From NCBI GenBank assembly GCA_016205125.1, contig JACQJE010000217.1, positions 1-11,520 on the forward strand: a stretch of 11,520 nt of DNA, given 5' to 3'. The stretch comes from Deltaproteobacteria bacterium (GTDB lineage Bacteria > Bdellovibrionota > O2-12-FULL-43-9 > JACQJE01). The notes below the pieces were generated by a model. The model made no database searches, was not told the DNA's origin, and saw only the letters and a program-made list of their open reading frames with translations. Position numbers and translations under genes: made by a program. Shown in pieces: positions 1 to 7,336 of the stretch (its first letter is position 1; each line of letters begins with the position of its first letter).

Positions 1-1
1 G

Positions 2-475
2 AATCGCTGGCCGCTGGAATCGTTTGCTGAAGCGATTCTTCAGTTAAAGACAGCGCTGACCGATCTCCCTCTTTTTGTCTTGTGGGCGCCGGGGAGATCG
101 ACCGAACCGGTTTTTCCCGGAGATGATGATCGGATTGGAAGATTGCAGGAGAGATTGGGAGGGAGAGAGGGGATTCACTTTGCGGGGGGCCTGGCGCTGA
201 GAGAATTGTTTGCCCTTCTCAGCCTGTCGAGACTCTTCATTGGCTGTGATGGAGGGGCGATGCATGCCGCAGCCGCTTTAGGGACGCCAGTTGTGGCGAT
301 CTTCGGAAAAACAGACCCTCGCCGATGGAGACCTTGGGGGAGGGATCACATTGTTTTGACCCCCTCCGATGGGGACATTCGCACCGTATCCGTAGAGGAG
401 GTTGTTTCATCCGCTCTGAGGAGGCTTCTTCCTCTTTCCGGAGGTGAGCTTCCGTTTTTGAACCAAAAGTGTTAA
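2..475 (+). CDS. Glycosyltransferase family 9 (ADP-heptose:LPS heptosyltransferase-like), 3' part
   Basis: The last 157 residues of a GT9 enzyme are visible; the 5' end lies outside the window and the frame is open from base 2. Heptosyltransferases of this family move L,D-heptose from ADP-heptose onto the KDO-lipid A inner core on the cytoplasmic face of the inner membrane. Visible residues begin NRWPLESFAEAI, like the r-W-P-x-x-x-F-a stretch that opens the C-terminal Rossmann domain. Around residues 80-112 comes FIGCDGGAMHAAAALGTP followed by VAIFGKTDP and W..PW, the GT9 donor-site signature. The usual D-S-G-P-x-H reads D-G-G-A-M-H here, a mild variation. The stop lies 9 bases before rfaE1, which makes the heptose-1,7-bisphosphate precursor, so context agrees. 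Which heptosyltransferase (WaaC, WaaF or WaaQ type) cannot be decided from this fragment. Confidence 0.88.
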   Translation, partial: NRWPLESFAEAILQLKTALTDLPLFVLWAPGRSTEPVFPGDDDRIGRLQERLGGREGIHFAGGLALRELFALLSLSRLFIGCDGGAMHAAAALGTPVVAIFGKTDPRRWRPWGRDHIVLTPSDGDIRTVSVEEVVSSALRRLLPLSGGELPFLNQKC

Positions 476-484
476 TCGACTTTC

Positions 485-1516
485 ATGTCTTTCGCGATTC
501 ATGTGCTGCAATGTGACGATCTGATCGATCGATTTTCATCTCAGCGAATCCTCGTCATTGGGGACATTATTTTGGATGAATATATCTGGGGCGATGTGCA
601 CCGCATCTGCCCGGAAGCACCTGTCCCTGTGGTTGAGGTCCTCCGGGAAACGCGGGTCCTTGGCGGTGCGGCCAATGTGGTTAAGAATATCGCGGCACTC
701 GGAGGGGAAGTTTCCGCGATTGGCGTCGTGGGTGATGATCCTGCGGGACAAGATATCGCGCGCCTTCTCGCAATGATCGGTGTCGATGGAAATTCCATTG
801 TGGCCGATCGGTCACGGCCGACCTCCATTAAAACCCGCGTCATTGGCGGCAATCAGCAGATTGTGCGATTCGATCGCGAAAAGAGGCTCCCCCTCTCCGG
901 CGAAGTGGTCTCGGCCATACTGAAAAAGATTGAAGGAAAATGGGAGAGTACAGACGCGATCATCATTTCCGATTATGGGAAGGGGGTCCTATCGGTCCCT
1001 CTCATGACGGGGATACAAGATTTCAATCGGAGATCTCCGCGTCTTATTGTGGTTGACCCCAAAGAGAAGAATATGGACCTCTATCGCGGTGTCACCGTGG
1101 TGACCCCCAATAAGAAAGAGGCCATTCATGCGTACGGAAAAGAGATTGATGCGGAGAAAGACCCTCTCTCTGTCATTGGGAGTGCTTTATTAGAACGCTT
1201 TGCATGCGAATACCTTGTCATCACCCTGGGATCTGATGGAATGGCCCTCTTCTCTTCGAATCGGGAAAAGGGGCAATACGATGCAATTCCAACTTATGCA
1301 AAAGAAGTTTTTGATGTCAGTGGCGCTGGAGACACGGTGGTGAGCACGCTGTCTCTGGCATTAGCGGCGGGGGCAACGATTGAAGGAGCGGCGGTTCTTG
1401 CCAATCTCGCCGCCGGGATCGTGGTTGGGAAACTCGGGACGGCTGCGGTCACAGCCGATGAACTTCGCAGTGCGGTTCGCAGTTATCAAGAGTATCCTCA
1501 CTTAAAAATAACTTAG
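485..1516 (+). CDS. rfaE1: D-glycero-beta-D-manno-heptose-7-phosphate kinase (stand-alone HldE N-terminal domain)
   Basis: This PfkB/ribokinase-fold enzyme phosphorylates D-beta-D-heptose 7-phosphate to the 1,7-bisphosphate in cytosolic ADP-heptose synthesis. Residues 26-50 carry GDIILDEYIWGDVHRICPEA-PVPVV, close to the hallmark RISPEAPVPVV substrate region of HldE. LGGAANVV (59-66) and GVVGDDPAG (80-88) follow. DYGKGVLS is at 163-170, TPNKKEA at 207-213 and the PfkB signature DVSGAGDT at 277-284, with D283 as the expected catalytic base. The length of 343 residues covers the kinase domain only; the cytidylyltransferase domain fused to it in E. coli HldE is absent, so a separate rfaE2/hldC is expected elsewhere. 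The ATG is chosen because the N-terminus aligns with the family (LIDRF...RILVIGD). No clear Shine-Dalgarno is seen, which suggests translational coupling to the glycosyltransferase 9 bases upstream. DUF4416 follows after 2 bases. Confidence 0.95.
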   Translation: MSFAIHVLQCDDLIDRFSSQRILVIGDIILDEYIWGDVHRICPEAPVPVVEVLRETRVLGGAANVVKNIAALGGEVSAIGVVGDDPAGQDIARLLAMIGVDGNSIVADRSRPTSIKTRVIGGNQQIVRFDREKRLPLSGEVVSAILKKIEGKWESTDAIIISDYGKGVLSVPLMTGIQDFNRRSPRLIVVDPKEKNMDLYRGVTVVTPNKKEAIHAYGKEIDAEKDPLSVIGSALLERFACEYLVITLGSDGMALFSSNREKGQYDAIPTYAKEVFDVSGAGDTVVSTLSLALAAGATIEGAAVLANLAAGIVVGKLGTAAVTADELRSAVRSYQEYPHLKIT

Positions 1517-1518
1517 GG

Positions 1519-2118
1519 ATGATGAGTGAATTGGAAAATCCAACCGCAGTTCGGTACTTTGCGAGCCTGATTTATTCCGATGAATCAAAAGAGTCTGCGG
1601 AGTCAGTGACTTCCGCTCTTATTGGGGTGTGCGGCCCGACGCTGGAAGTGACTGAACCGGTCTCTTTTCTGCACACTTCTTATTATACCGGCGAATTTGG
1701 CCCGTCGCTCCGGCGGCATTTTATCCTTTTTGATCGAATGGCGGATCGCTCTCACCTCTCCTTTCTTAAAGGGATCACGCATTTTTTGGAGAAGAGCCTT
1801 TCCATGGAGGGGAGAAGGAGGGTGAACATCGATCCTGGATTTGTTTCCCTGGAACAGGTGGTATTAGCGTCAGCTAAAGGATTTTCCCACAAGGTTTATT
1901 TGGGGAACGGCGTTTACGCCGATGTGGCGCTGACCTGCCGGGATCGCACTTTCAGGCCGCTTCCATGGACCTTTCCCGACTATGCATCGCCAGAGACGAT
2001 CAAATGGTTTAATAAGAAGAGAGAGGACTTGCTCCAGGTATTAAGAACAAGAGAGAGGATTCAGCTAGAGCAGTTGCTTTCTTCTTCGGGCGAAGTGCAA
2101 AGTGATCGTGTAATCTAG
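1519..2118 (+). CDS. DUF4416 family protein of unknown function
   Basis: A 199-residue soluble protein with no signal peptide or membrane segment. I recognise the DUF4416 pattern: an opening P-x-A-V-R-Y-F-A-S-L-I-Y, then FLHTSYYTGEFG (50-61) with the Y-Y-x-x-E-x-G motif, RVNIDPGFVSLEQVVLASAK (101-120), HKVYLGNGVYADVAL (124-138) and a TFPDY motif (151-155). Conserved-looking polar residues E59, D105, H124, D135 and D154 could form an active or metal site, but this is a guess. No function is established for the family. It sits between the heptose kinase gene (2-base gap) and kdsC (13-base gap), so it is surely co-transcribed with core-sugar genes. Two tandem ATGs (1519 and 1522) are possible starts. 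Neither has a good Shine-Dalgarno, so coupling to rfaE1 is likely. The last 20 or so residues are polar and probably disordered. Confidence 0.85.
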   Translation: MMSELENPTAVRYFASLIYSDESKESAESVTSALIGVCGPTLEVTEPVSFLHTSYYTGEFGPSLRRHFILFDRMADRSHLSFLKGITHFLEKSLSMEGRRRVNIDPGFVSLEQVVLASAKGFSHKVYLGNGVYADVALTCRDRTFRPLPWTFPDYASPETIKWFNKKREDLLQVLRTRERIQLEQLLSSSGEVQSDRVI

Positions 2119-2123
2119 AGGAG
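2116..2123 (+). promoter_or_regulatory. Ribosome binding site of kdsC
   Basis: TAGAGGAG overlaps the DUF4416 stop codon (2116-2118) and ends 8 bases before the GTG at 2132. It is the reason for choosing this GTG as the kdsC start. No in-frame ATG lies nearby until codon 10, which would cut into the first catalytic strand. Confidence 0.65.
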
Positions 2124-2131
2124 CCTGACAG

Positions 2132-2671
2132 GTGAGAGAAAAGATCGATCCGATCAAGATGATTGTTTTGGATGTGGATGGAGTCTTGACTGACGCCGGG
2201 CTGATTATTGGCACGGGGGGACTTGAGATCATGAAATTCAACGTCCAGGATGGGGCGGGGATTGCTTTAGCGCGCCGCGCAGGTTACAGGGTGGGGATTA
2301 TCAGCGGGCGATTGTCGGATCTCATCTTGAGGAGGGCAGAGCTCCTCGGAATTGAAGAGGTCTACCACGGTCGTTTTCACAAGCTCCCTGCTTATGAGGA
2401 GATTCTCAAGAAGTATCATTATAAGGATTCTGAGATTTGCTATATGGGAGATGATATCCTCGATCTGCCGATCATCCGGAGAGCTGGATTTTCAGTGGCT
2501 GTGGCGAATGCTGTTCGGGAGGTCAAGGTAGAAGCCGATTACATCACGAAGCTCCCGGGTGGAAACGGCGCCGTGAGAGAGGTGCTCGATCTCATCCTGG
2601 ATGTTTCCGGAAAGAAGAGGCAAGTCATTGAAGCACTTTTAAAGGAGGAAGAACGAGAGCTCATTCCGTAA
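2132..2671 (+). CDS. kdsC: 3-deoxy-D-manno-octulosonate 8-phosphate phosphatase KdsC
   Basis: This HAD-superfamily phosphatase hydrolyses KDO-8-phosphate to KDO in the cytoplasm, the step before CMP activation by KdsB. The 179 residues match the cap-less C0 subfamily, which works as a tetramer. Motif I is VLDVDGVLTDAG with nucleophile D14 and D16. Motif II is IISGR (56-60, S58). The motif III lysine is K84 in HKLPAYEE. Motif IV is YMGDDILDLP (104-113) with D107 and D108. The C-terminal PGGNGAVREVLDLIL (142-156) is the family tail that reaches into the neighbouring subunit's active site. The GTG start is supported by a good Shine-Dalgarno and by the family N-terminus. kdsB follows after 5 bases, so two steps of the KDO pathway are adjacent; kdsA and kdsD are not in the window. 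Confidence 0.96.
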   Translation: MREKIDPIKMIVLDVDGVLTDAGLIIGTGGLEIMKFNVQDGAGIALARRAGYRVGIISGRLSDLILRRAELLGIEEVYHGRFHKLPAYEEILKKYHYKDSEICYMGDDILDLPIIRRAGFSVAVANAVREVKVEADYITKLPGGNGAVREVLDLILDVSGKKRQVIEALLKEEERELIP

Positions 2672-2676
2672 CCTCT

Positions 2677-3426
2677 ATGAAGAAGCGCGTTGCAGTTGTC
2701 ATTCCAGCCCGCTTTGGGTCGACACGCCTCCCCGGGAAGCCGCTTGTCGATCTCGGCGGAAAGCCGCTGATTGCTCGCGTGATTGAGCGCGCGCAAAAAC
2801 TCCCATCCGCTTATCGCCTCTATGTTGCTGCTGACGATCCGCGGGTTGCGGAAGCAGCCCGTCTGAGTGGAGGAGAAGTTGTAATGACTTCAGAACTCTG
2901 CCAATCTGGAACAGATCGCGTTGCGTCAGCCGTTCATCGGGTAAAATGTGATCTGGTCGTCAACTTACAGGGGGATGAGCCCCTTTTCCCATTAGAGGGA
3001 GTAGAGGGGGCTGTCAATCTGCTGGAGAATCGGAGAGATCTCGACATGGCGACTGTGATGACGCCGCTTGAAAGTCTTGAAGAATGGAAGGATCGGAATG
3101 TTGTGAAAGTGGTTGTGGACCGGCAGGGGGCGGCACTCTTTTTTTCGAGGGAGCCGATTCCCTTCTCTTTTGATCCCTTGTCAGAAGAGGATCTTCGTCT
3201 TCTCCCCGTTTTCCGACATGTCGGAATCTATGTCTATCGGAGAGAGCGACTCCTCCAATTTGCGGAAACGGCGCAGACCCCATGGGAGAAGAGCGAAAGG
3301 CTGGAGCAGTTGAGGGCATTAGAGTTAGGGTGGAAGATAGGAACGGTGAAGGTCGATTCTGCTCCGAGAGGAATTGACACGACCGAAGACCTTGCCCGCC
3401 TTAGGCTTTTTTTTGAGAATCATTGA
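2677..3426 (+). CDS. kdsB: 3-deoxy-manno-octulosonate cytidylyltransferase (CMP-KDO synthetase) KdsB
   Basis: KdsB transfers CMP from CTP to KDO, giving the short-lived CMP-KDO donor used by WaaA for lipid A-KDO synthesis. The 249 residues match the family length. The nucleotide-binding N-terminus IPARFGSTRLPGKPLVDLGG (9-28) is diagnostic. NLQGDEPLFP (96-105) holds the Mg-binding D100. NVVKVV and ALFFSREPIPF follow in the middle, then RHVGIYVYRRERLLQF, ERLEQLRALE and the C-terminal GIDTTEDLAR (232-241) with the second acidic ligand D234. All key residues are present. The start 5 bases after kdsC lacks its own Shine-Dalgarno; a perfect AAGGAGG inside the kdsC end is about 30 bases away with no usable start, so re-initiation by coupling is likely. 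A T8 tract lies at 3407-3414 near the 3' end. Confidence 0.96.
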   Translation: MKKRVAVVIPARFGSTRLPGKPLVDLGGKPLIARVIERAQKLPSAYRLYVAADDPRVAEAARLSGGEVVMTSELCQSGTDRVASAVHRVKCDLVVNLQGDEPLFPLEGVEGAVNLLENRRDLDMATVMTPLESLEEWKDRNVVKVVVDRQGAALFFSREPIPFSFDPLSEEDLRLLPVFRHVGIYVYRRERLLQFAETAQTPWEKSERLEQLRALELGWKIGTVKVDSAPRGIDTTEDLARLRLFFENH

Positions 3427-3477
3427 CACCAAATGATGCCTTATAGCGGGAATTGAAGTTTGAAATAGGGAGGTTTC

Positions 3478-4584
3478 ATGAATCTTTCAAAAATTGCACT
3501 CCCTCACCTGCAGAGTGTCACACCCTACCTGCCTGGGAAACCGATTGAAGAAGTCCAGCGGGAATACGGAATCCGCGACTGCATCAAACTTGCGTCCAAC
3601 GAAAACGCGCTTGGCCCCTCTCCGCGCGCTCTGGATGCGATGAAAAGGACCCTCTCAACCCTGGCGCTCTATCCTGAGGGGAGCTGTTATGATCTTGTAG
3701 AGGCTCTTTCGGAGAAATATCATTTTCCGTCTCCTTCATTCGCGATCGGGAATGGCTCTTGCGAACTGATTGATCTCTTTATCCGCGCCTTTACCCTTCC
3801 AGGTGACGACATTGTGACCTCTGATCGCGCATTTTGCATCTACGCGATTTCCGGCAGAGTCGCCAATTGCAGGGTGATTGAAGCGCCGATGCGGGAGATG
3901 ACCTTTGATCTCGAAGCGATCCTCGAGAGGGTGACGCCGAAGACAAAGCTGATCTTTATTGCGAATCCGAACAATCCGACAGGGACTTACGTCAAAAAGA
4001 AATCATTTGAGTCTTTTCTGAAAGCGACAGAAGACCGGCCGCTTCTTGTCATTCTCGACGAGGCTTACTTTGAATCGGTTTTGGCACCGGATTATCCCGA
4101 TGGAATGAGTTATCTGAAGGAGTTTCCCCATCTTGTTGTCTTTCGCACTTTCTCAAAAGTCCATGGTCTGGCAGGCTTGCGGATTGGATACGCGGTTGCC
4201 AGTCCAGAGATCATCAGCTACATTCACCGCGTGCGGGCCCCATTTAATGTAAATCGTCTGGCGCAGATTGCCGCCATCGCCGCAATGGAAGATCAAGGGC
4301 ACATTGATCGATATAGCGCTCTGCTCAGAGGAGAGATTCCCAAGCTTTACGAAGGGTATCGTGAACTCGGATTCACTTACACGCCCACGGCCGCCAATTT
4401 TATTCTCCTCGATGTTGGAAAAGAGGGGCGCCGCTGTTATGAAGAGCTTCTTCAATATGGCTTGATCACCCGGCCGCTGGAGCCTTATCGACTCCCTCGC
4501 CATCTCAGAATTACGGTGGGGAGGCCGGAAGAAAACAGGCTTCTTTTGACAGCGCTCGGAGAGATCAGGGAGAAGCTGAAATGA
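3478..4584 (+). CDS. hisC: Histidinol-phosphate aminotransferase family, PLP-dependent
   Basis: A fold-type I aminotransferase of 368 residues. HisC converts imidazole-acetol phosphate to histidinol phosphate; many HisC proteins also transaminate phenylpyruvate and 4-hydroxyphenylpyruvate. Visible motifs are KLASNENALGPSP (37-49), YPEG (65-68), GNGSCELIDLF (91-101), IANPNNPTGTY (161-171), VILDEAYFE (191-199), and the PLP-lysine motif RTFSKVHGLAGLRIGYA with K227. R346 in RITVGRP is the expected substrate-carboxylate arginine. The ATG has AGGGAGG four bases upstream, a short spacing. A 51-base gap from kdsB is the largest break so far in the + strand genes. Apart from kdsB, the nearest genes are cmk and ispH, not his genes. 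In many Gram-negative supra-operons an aminotransferase precedes tyrA-aroA-cmk, so an aromatic amino acid role is a real alternative to histidine synthesis. Confidence 0.9.
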   Translation: MNLSKIALPHLQSVTPYLPGKPIEEVQREYGIRDCIKLASNENALGPSPRALDAMKRTLSTLALYPEGSCYDLVEALSEKYHFPSPSFAIGNGSCELIDLFIRAFTLPGDDIVTSDRAFCIYAISGRVANCRVIEAPMREMTFDLEAILERVTPKTKLIFIANPNNPTGTYVKKKSFESFLKATEDRPLLVILDEAYFESVLAPDYPDGMSYLKEFPHLVVFRTFSKVHGLAGLRIGYAVASPEIISYIHRVRAPFNVNRLAQIAAIAAMEDQGHIDRYSALLRGEIPKLYEGYRELGFTYTPTAANFILLDVGKEGRRCYEELLQYGLITRPLEPYRLPRHLRITVGRPEENRLLLTALGEIREKLK

Positions 4585-4599
4585 TGGAGAGGGTGGCGG

Positions 4600-5286
4600 A
4601 TGCAAAAAAAACCTATCATCGCGATTGATGGCCCAGTGGCATCGGGAAAGTCTACTGTCGGAAGAATGTTGGCCAGGAAACTCGGTTTCCGCTTTTTGGA
4701 TACAGGCCATCTCTATCGCGCGGTGGCTTATCTCGCCCTTAAACTGAATATCGCCCCCGCGAATGCGAGATCTCTGATTGCTCTCTGCCACAAACTGCAG
4801 AGGGACAAAAAACTGGAAGACGAGGGGACAGAGCTTATTTCTCTGGAACGTGAAGAGGTGAGCCCTCGCCTCAAGAGTGAAGAAGTGAGCGCTGCAGCTT
4901 CTGAAGTGGCAAAGATTCCTGAAGTGCGGGATGCTTTAGTCGATTGTCAGCGGGAATGGGCTGAGACGGGCGGGGTTGTGATGGTGGGTCGGGATATTGG
5001 AACAGTGATTGCCCCCGATGCGAAGTGGAAGTTTTACCTTGACGCGTCATTGGAGGAGCGGGCTCGCAGGAGGTACTGGGAGTTGGTGGACAGGGGTGAA
5101 ACCCCTATGTTAGAAACCATCGTTTCGGAGATGAAAGAGAGAGACCGCCGCGATGAAATGCGGGAAGCGGCCCCGTTGATGGTGGCCAGTGATGCGATGG
5201 TCATCGATACCACGGAGGATACTGTAGACGAAGTGGTCAAAATCTTAGAGGACATCATACTTCATGGCAAAAATTCTCCTAGCTGA
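4600..5286 (+). CDS. cmk: (d)CMP kinase Cmk
   Basis: Cytidylate kinase phosphorylates CMP and dCMP with ATP. In LPS-making cells it also recycles CMP released when CMP-KDO is used, which fits the KDO genes nearby. The 228 residues match the family. The P-loop is IDGPVASGKST (9-19). The CMP-site motif FLDTGHLYRA (32-41) has histidine where alanine is usual. GRDIGTVIAPDA (130-141) is the second CMP-site motif, and RDRRDEMREAAPL with DAMVIDTT (181-204) forms the lid and C-terminal signature. The start 15 bases after hisC has GGAGAGGG upstream with a spacing of about 6; the tandem ATGs at 4581 and 4584 are out of frame. The last 23 bases overlap ispH, so the tail LHGKNSPS also contains the ispH start. 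Confidence 0.96.
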   Translation: MQKKPIIAIDGPVASGKSTVGRMLARKLGFRFLDTGHLYRAVAYLALKLNIAPANARSLIALCHKLQRDKKLEDEGTELISLEREEVSPRLKSEEVSAAASEVAKIPEVRDALVDCQREWAETGGVVMVGRDIGTVIAPDAKWKFYLDASLEERARRRYWELVDRGETPMLETIVSEMKERDRRDEMREAAPLMVASDAMVIDTTEDTVDEVVKILEDIILHGKNSPS

Positions 5287-6184
5287 GAGCGCTGGATTCT
5301 GTTTTGGTGTGGAGCGGGCGATTGCTTTAGCTTACGAAACAGCTTCTCACCAGAATGGCCATTCCCATCGTATCGCGACCCTTGGACCTCTCATCCACAA
5401 TCCGGAAGTGGTTTCATCACTGGAAGAGAGAGAAATTTACTCCATGGAGAATCTGGAACAGGCGGCCAGCCGGAAGGTTGATACGCTGATTTTTCGTTCG
5501 CACGGTGTCACAGCGGAAGCCGAAAAAAAGGCGAAAGAGCTTGGACTCAAAACGGTCGATGCGACCTGTCCTTACGTTTTGACCTCTCAGCGCTATGCCG
5601 TTTCTGCGGCCAAGCGTGGGCAGTGGGTTGTCATTGTTGGGAACCCCAGTCATCCGGAGATCTTGGGAATTGTAAGCCGCGCCGCCTTATACACAGACAA
5701 GATTAGAGTGATCGCGTGCCTGGAAGAGGTGGAACAGATTCCGTCAGGACTCGATGCAGCTATTTTGGCGCAGACGACATTCCCCCCCGCTCTCTATGAT
5801 CAGATTGTCGAAACACTTGGAAAAAAATCTTCTTCAATAAAAGTCTACCACACGATCTGCAGTGCGACAGAGGAGCGTCAGCGTGATTCCGCAAAGTTGG
5901 CTGAACTCTCAGATTGTGTCATTGTCATTGGCGGGAAAAACAGCGCGAATACGGCTAAGCTGGTCGATATTTGCAAAAAAATTCAGAGCCATACCTATAC
6001 GATCGAAACAGCGTCGGAGCTTTGCAGTGAGTGGTTTCTCGGTTCAGAAAAAATCGGTGTGACTGCAGGGGCGTCGACCCCCCGTTCCACCATTGAAGAG
6101 GTCATTGCGCGGGTCAAAGACGCCATTGGGATGCCTGTCGAGATGGAGATTGTGACGGGAGTGGAAGTATGCAAGCAACATTAG
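5264..6184 (+). CDS. ispH: 4-hydroxy-3-methylbut-2-enyl diphosphate reductase IspH (LytB)
   Basis: IspH carries out the last step of the MEP pathway, reducing HMBPP to IPP and DMAPP with a [4Fe-4S] cluster. The 306 residues match the short bacterial form. The three cluster cysteines are present: C13 in [11 protein letters not shown]102 in DATCPYV and C199 in [10 protein letters not shown]. Substrate residues are also seen: H45 in [11 protein letters not shown]80 in FRSHGV, H130 and E132 in NPSHPEILG, the threonines of AQTTFP (169-174), and the S227/N229 loop in GGKNSANT. The TAGASTP motif closes the sheet. The start overlaps cmk by 23 bases and has AGAGGA about 11 bases upstream. The 3' end overlaps lpxD by 16 bases. 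The cmk-ispH-rpsA linkage is widespread in bacteria; here lpxD separates ispH from rpsA. Confidence 0.97.
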   Translation: MAKILLAESAGFCFGVERAIALAYETASHQNGHSHRIATLGPLIHNPEVVSSLEEREIYSMENLEQAASRKVDTLIFRSHGVTAEAEKKAKELGLKTVDATCPYVLTSQRYAVSAAKRGQWVVIVGNPSHPEILGIVSRAALYTDKIRVIACLEEVEQIPSGLDAAILAQTTFPPALYDQIVETLGKKSSSIKVYHTICSATEERQRDSAKLAELSDCVIVIGGKNSANTAKLVDICKKIQSHTYTIETASELCSEWFLGSEKIGVTAGASTPRSTIEEVIARVKDAIGMPVEMEIVTGVEVCKQH

Positions 6185-7215
6185 GTCAAATTGCCGCATT
6201 AATCAATGGCTATGTGGAAGGAAATCCTGAAAAGGCGGTGAGTGGAATTGCCACCGTCGAAGATATCTTGCCGCATCAGCTCACCTTTCTTTTCGCAGAC
6301 AAATACATCGCGATGCTCGAAGAAAAAGAGGCTGGGGGTATTCTCATCGAGGCAAAAATCTATGAAGAGTTAAAAGGGAGGCGGCCGGAATTTATTGCTG
6401 GCAAGCATTTTGTGGTTGTGCAAGGAGCGCGTGCTGCCCTTGTCAAACTCCTCTATTTGCTGGAGAAAAGAGACGAATTTCCTGCTGAGTCGCAACGAGC
6501 ACTGGACGATGCAGTTCGGGGAGAAGATGTCCGCGTTTATCCGAATGTCTACATTGGAAGGCGCGTCAAAATAGGATCGCGAGTCACTCTTTTTCCGGGC
6601 GTCTCTGTCGGAGACGATGTAGTGATTGGCGATGACTCCGTGCTTTACCCCAATGTCGTCCTCTATCGGGGGACGAAAGTCGGAAATCGAGTCGTGATTC
6701 ATGCGGGGGCTGTCATTGGAGCGGATGGTTTTGGATATATTCCGGTGGATGGAAAGTATCTTAAAATTCCCCAGGTTGGCGTTGTTGAGATTGAAGACGA
6801 TGTTGAAATCGGGGCCAACGCGACGATCGATCGCGCGACAGTTTCGCGCACGCTGATCAAACGTGGAACGAAAATTGATAATCTTGTTCACATCGCCCAT
6901 AACGTGGTTATTGGAGAAGATGGGATCATTTGCGGTCAGGCAGGGATAGCCGGAAGTACACGGATTGGCGATCGTGTCATGCTCGGAGGAAAGGCGGGAA
7001 TTGTCGACAACCGTGTCATTGGCAACGACGTGAAGATCAGTCCCAATACCGGCGTGATCAAAAATCTCGCCTCTGGCCAATTTGTCAGTGGTTATTACGC
7101 GCGGCCGCACAAGGAATATGTCTATCAGCAAGTGCTCCTGACGAAGCTGCCGAGTCTGATTGAAGAGGTGGCCTCCCTCAAGGCAAAGCTTAACGAAATA
7201 AAGATGACAAAATGA
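6169..7215 (+). CDS. lpxD: UDP-3-O-(3-hydroxyacyl)glucosamine N-acyltransferase LpxD
   Basis: LpxD adds the N-linked 3-hydroxyacyl chain from acyl-ACP to UDP-3-O-acylglucosamine, the third step of lipid A synthesis, in the cytoplasm. The 348 residues show the uridine-binding N-terminal domain (about 1-100: [27 protein letters not shown]) and then a left-handed beta-helix of hexapeptide repeats (about 120-315), with many I/V-G-x-x-V units. [11 protein letters not shown] (180-190) and [16 protein letters not shown] (235-250) are the family signatures; H244 in IAHNV matches the catalytic base of E. coli LpxD. A helical C-terminal tail follows. The ATG has GGGAG 7 bases upstream, inside the ispH end. 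Neighbouring lpxA, lpxB and fabZ, common partners elsewhere, are not present. This is the last gene before the rpsA promoter gap. Confidence 0.96.
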   Translation: MQATLGQIAALINGYVEGNPEKAVSGIATVEDILPHQLTFLFADKYIAMLEEKEAGGILIEAKIYEELKGRRPEFIAGKHFVVVQGARAALVKLLYLLEKRDEFPAESQRALDDAVRGEDVRVYPNVYIGRRVKIGSRVTLFPGVSVGDDVVIGDDSVLYPNVVLYRGTKVGNRVVIHAGAVIGADGFGYIPVDGKYLKIPQVGVVEIEDDVEIGANATIDRATVSRTLIKRGTKIDNLVHIAHNVVIGEDGIICGQAGIAGSTRIGDRVMLGGKAGIVDNRVIGNDVKISPNTGVIKNLASGQFVSGYYARPHKEYVYQQVLLTKLPSLIEEVASLKAKLNEIKMTK

Positions 7216-7248
7216 CGAGATTCGAACAGGTCGAGGCGGTAAAAAACT

Positions 7249-7278
7249 TTGACAAACAAGGCGCTCTGCACGTATATA
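7249..7278 (+). promoter_or_regulatory. Putative sigma70-type promoter of rpsA
   Basis: A perfect TTGACA at 7249-7254 is followed after 18 bases by TATATA at 7273-7278. The run TATATATT also allows TATATT at 7275-7280 with a 20-base spacer. An A-rich stretch (7241-7246) precedes the -35. Transcription would start near 7285, giving a leader of about 66 bases. This is the clearest promoter in the window and sits in the largest gap (7216-7350). The call rests on sequence only. Confidence 0.6.
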
Positions 7279-7286
7279 TTCCCGTG

Positions 7287-7313
7287 TCAGTTCGCGGAGC
7301 TGAACAGAACTGA
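7287..7313 (+). promoter_or_regulatory. Predicted stem-loop at the 5' end of the rpsA leader
   Basis: TCAGTTC (7287-7293) is the exact complement of GAACTGA (7307-7313), giving a 7-base-pair stem with a 13-base loop. It lies just after the predicted transcription start. The loop contains the first copy of the CTGAACAGA repeat, whose GAAC can also pair with the same 5' arm, so two folds compete. A role in S1 feedback control or mRNA stability is an inference. Confidence 0.4.
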
Positions 7314-7318
7314 ACAGA
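7300..7318 (+). repeat. 10-base-period tandem repeat in the rpsA leader
   Basis: CTGAACAGA occurs at 7300-7308 and again at 7310-7318, a period of 10 bases. It lies downstream of the predicted transcription start and inside or beside the leader stem-loop. The repeat is short and may be chance. It could also be a paired binding site on DNA (one helical turn apart) or on RNA. Confidence 0.5.
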
Positions 7319-7330
7319 TCCTAAATATGG

Positions 7331-7336
7331 AAGGAG
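7331..7336 (+). promoter_or_regulatory. Shine-Dalgarno of rpsA with long spacing
   Basis: AAGGAG ends 14 bases before the ATG at 7351, well beyond the usual 5-9. An in-frame TAA at 7339-7341 rules out an upstream start, so the ATG is fixed. The weak arrangement recalls the known poor Shine-Dalgarno of E. coli rpsA, which is tied to S1 self-regulation. Confidence 0.55.

Noticed and set aside
2641..2650. Perfect Shine-Dalgarno AAAGGAGGAA near the end of kdsC
   Set aside because: It is about 30 bases before the kdsB ATG and there is no in-frame start codon at a working distance; it encodes the KEEE stretch of KdsC.
3423..3447. TTGACA followed by TATAGC as a promoter for hisC
   Set aside because: The spacer is 13 bases, far from the usual 16-19, and no better -10 lies at the right distance.
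4153..4791. 212-codon open frame on the minus strand across hisC and cmk
   Set aside because: It spans the junction of two well-supported genes on the other strand and shows no family motif or ribosome site.
6370..7131. 253-codon open frame on the minus strand opposite lpxD
   Set aside because: It is fully antisense to a clear LpxD with intact motifs, has no recognisable domain, and arises from the regular hexapeptide-repeat codon pattern.
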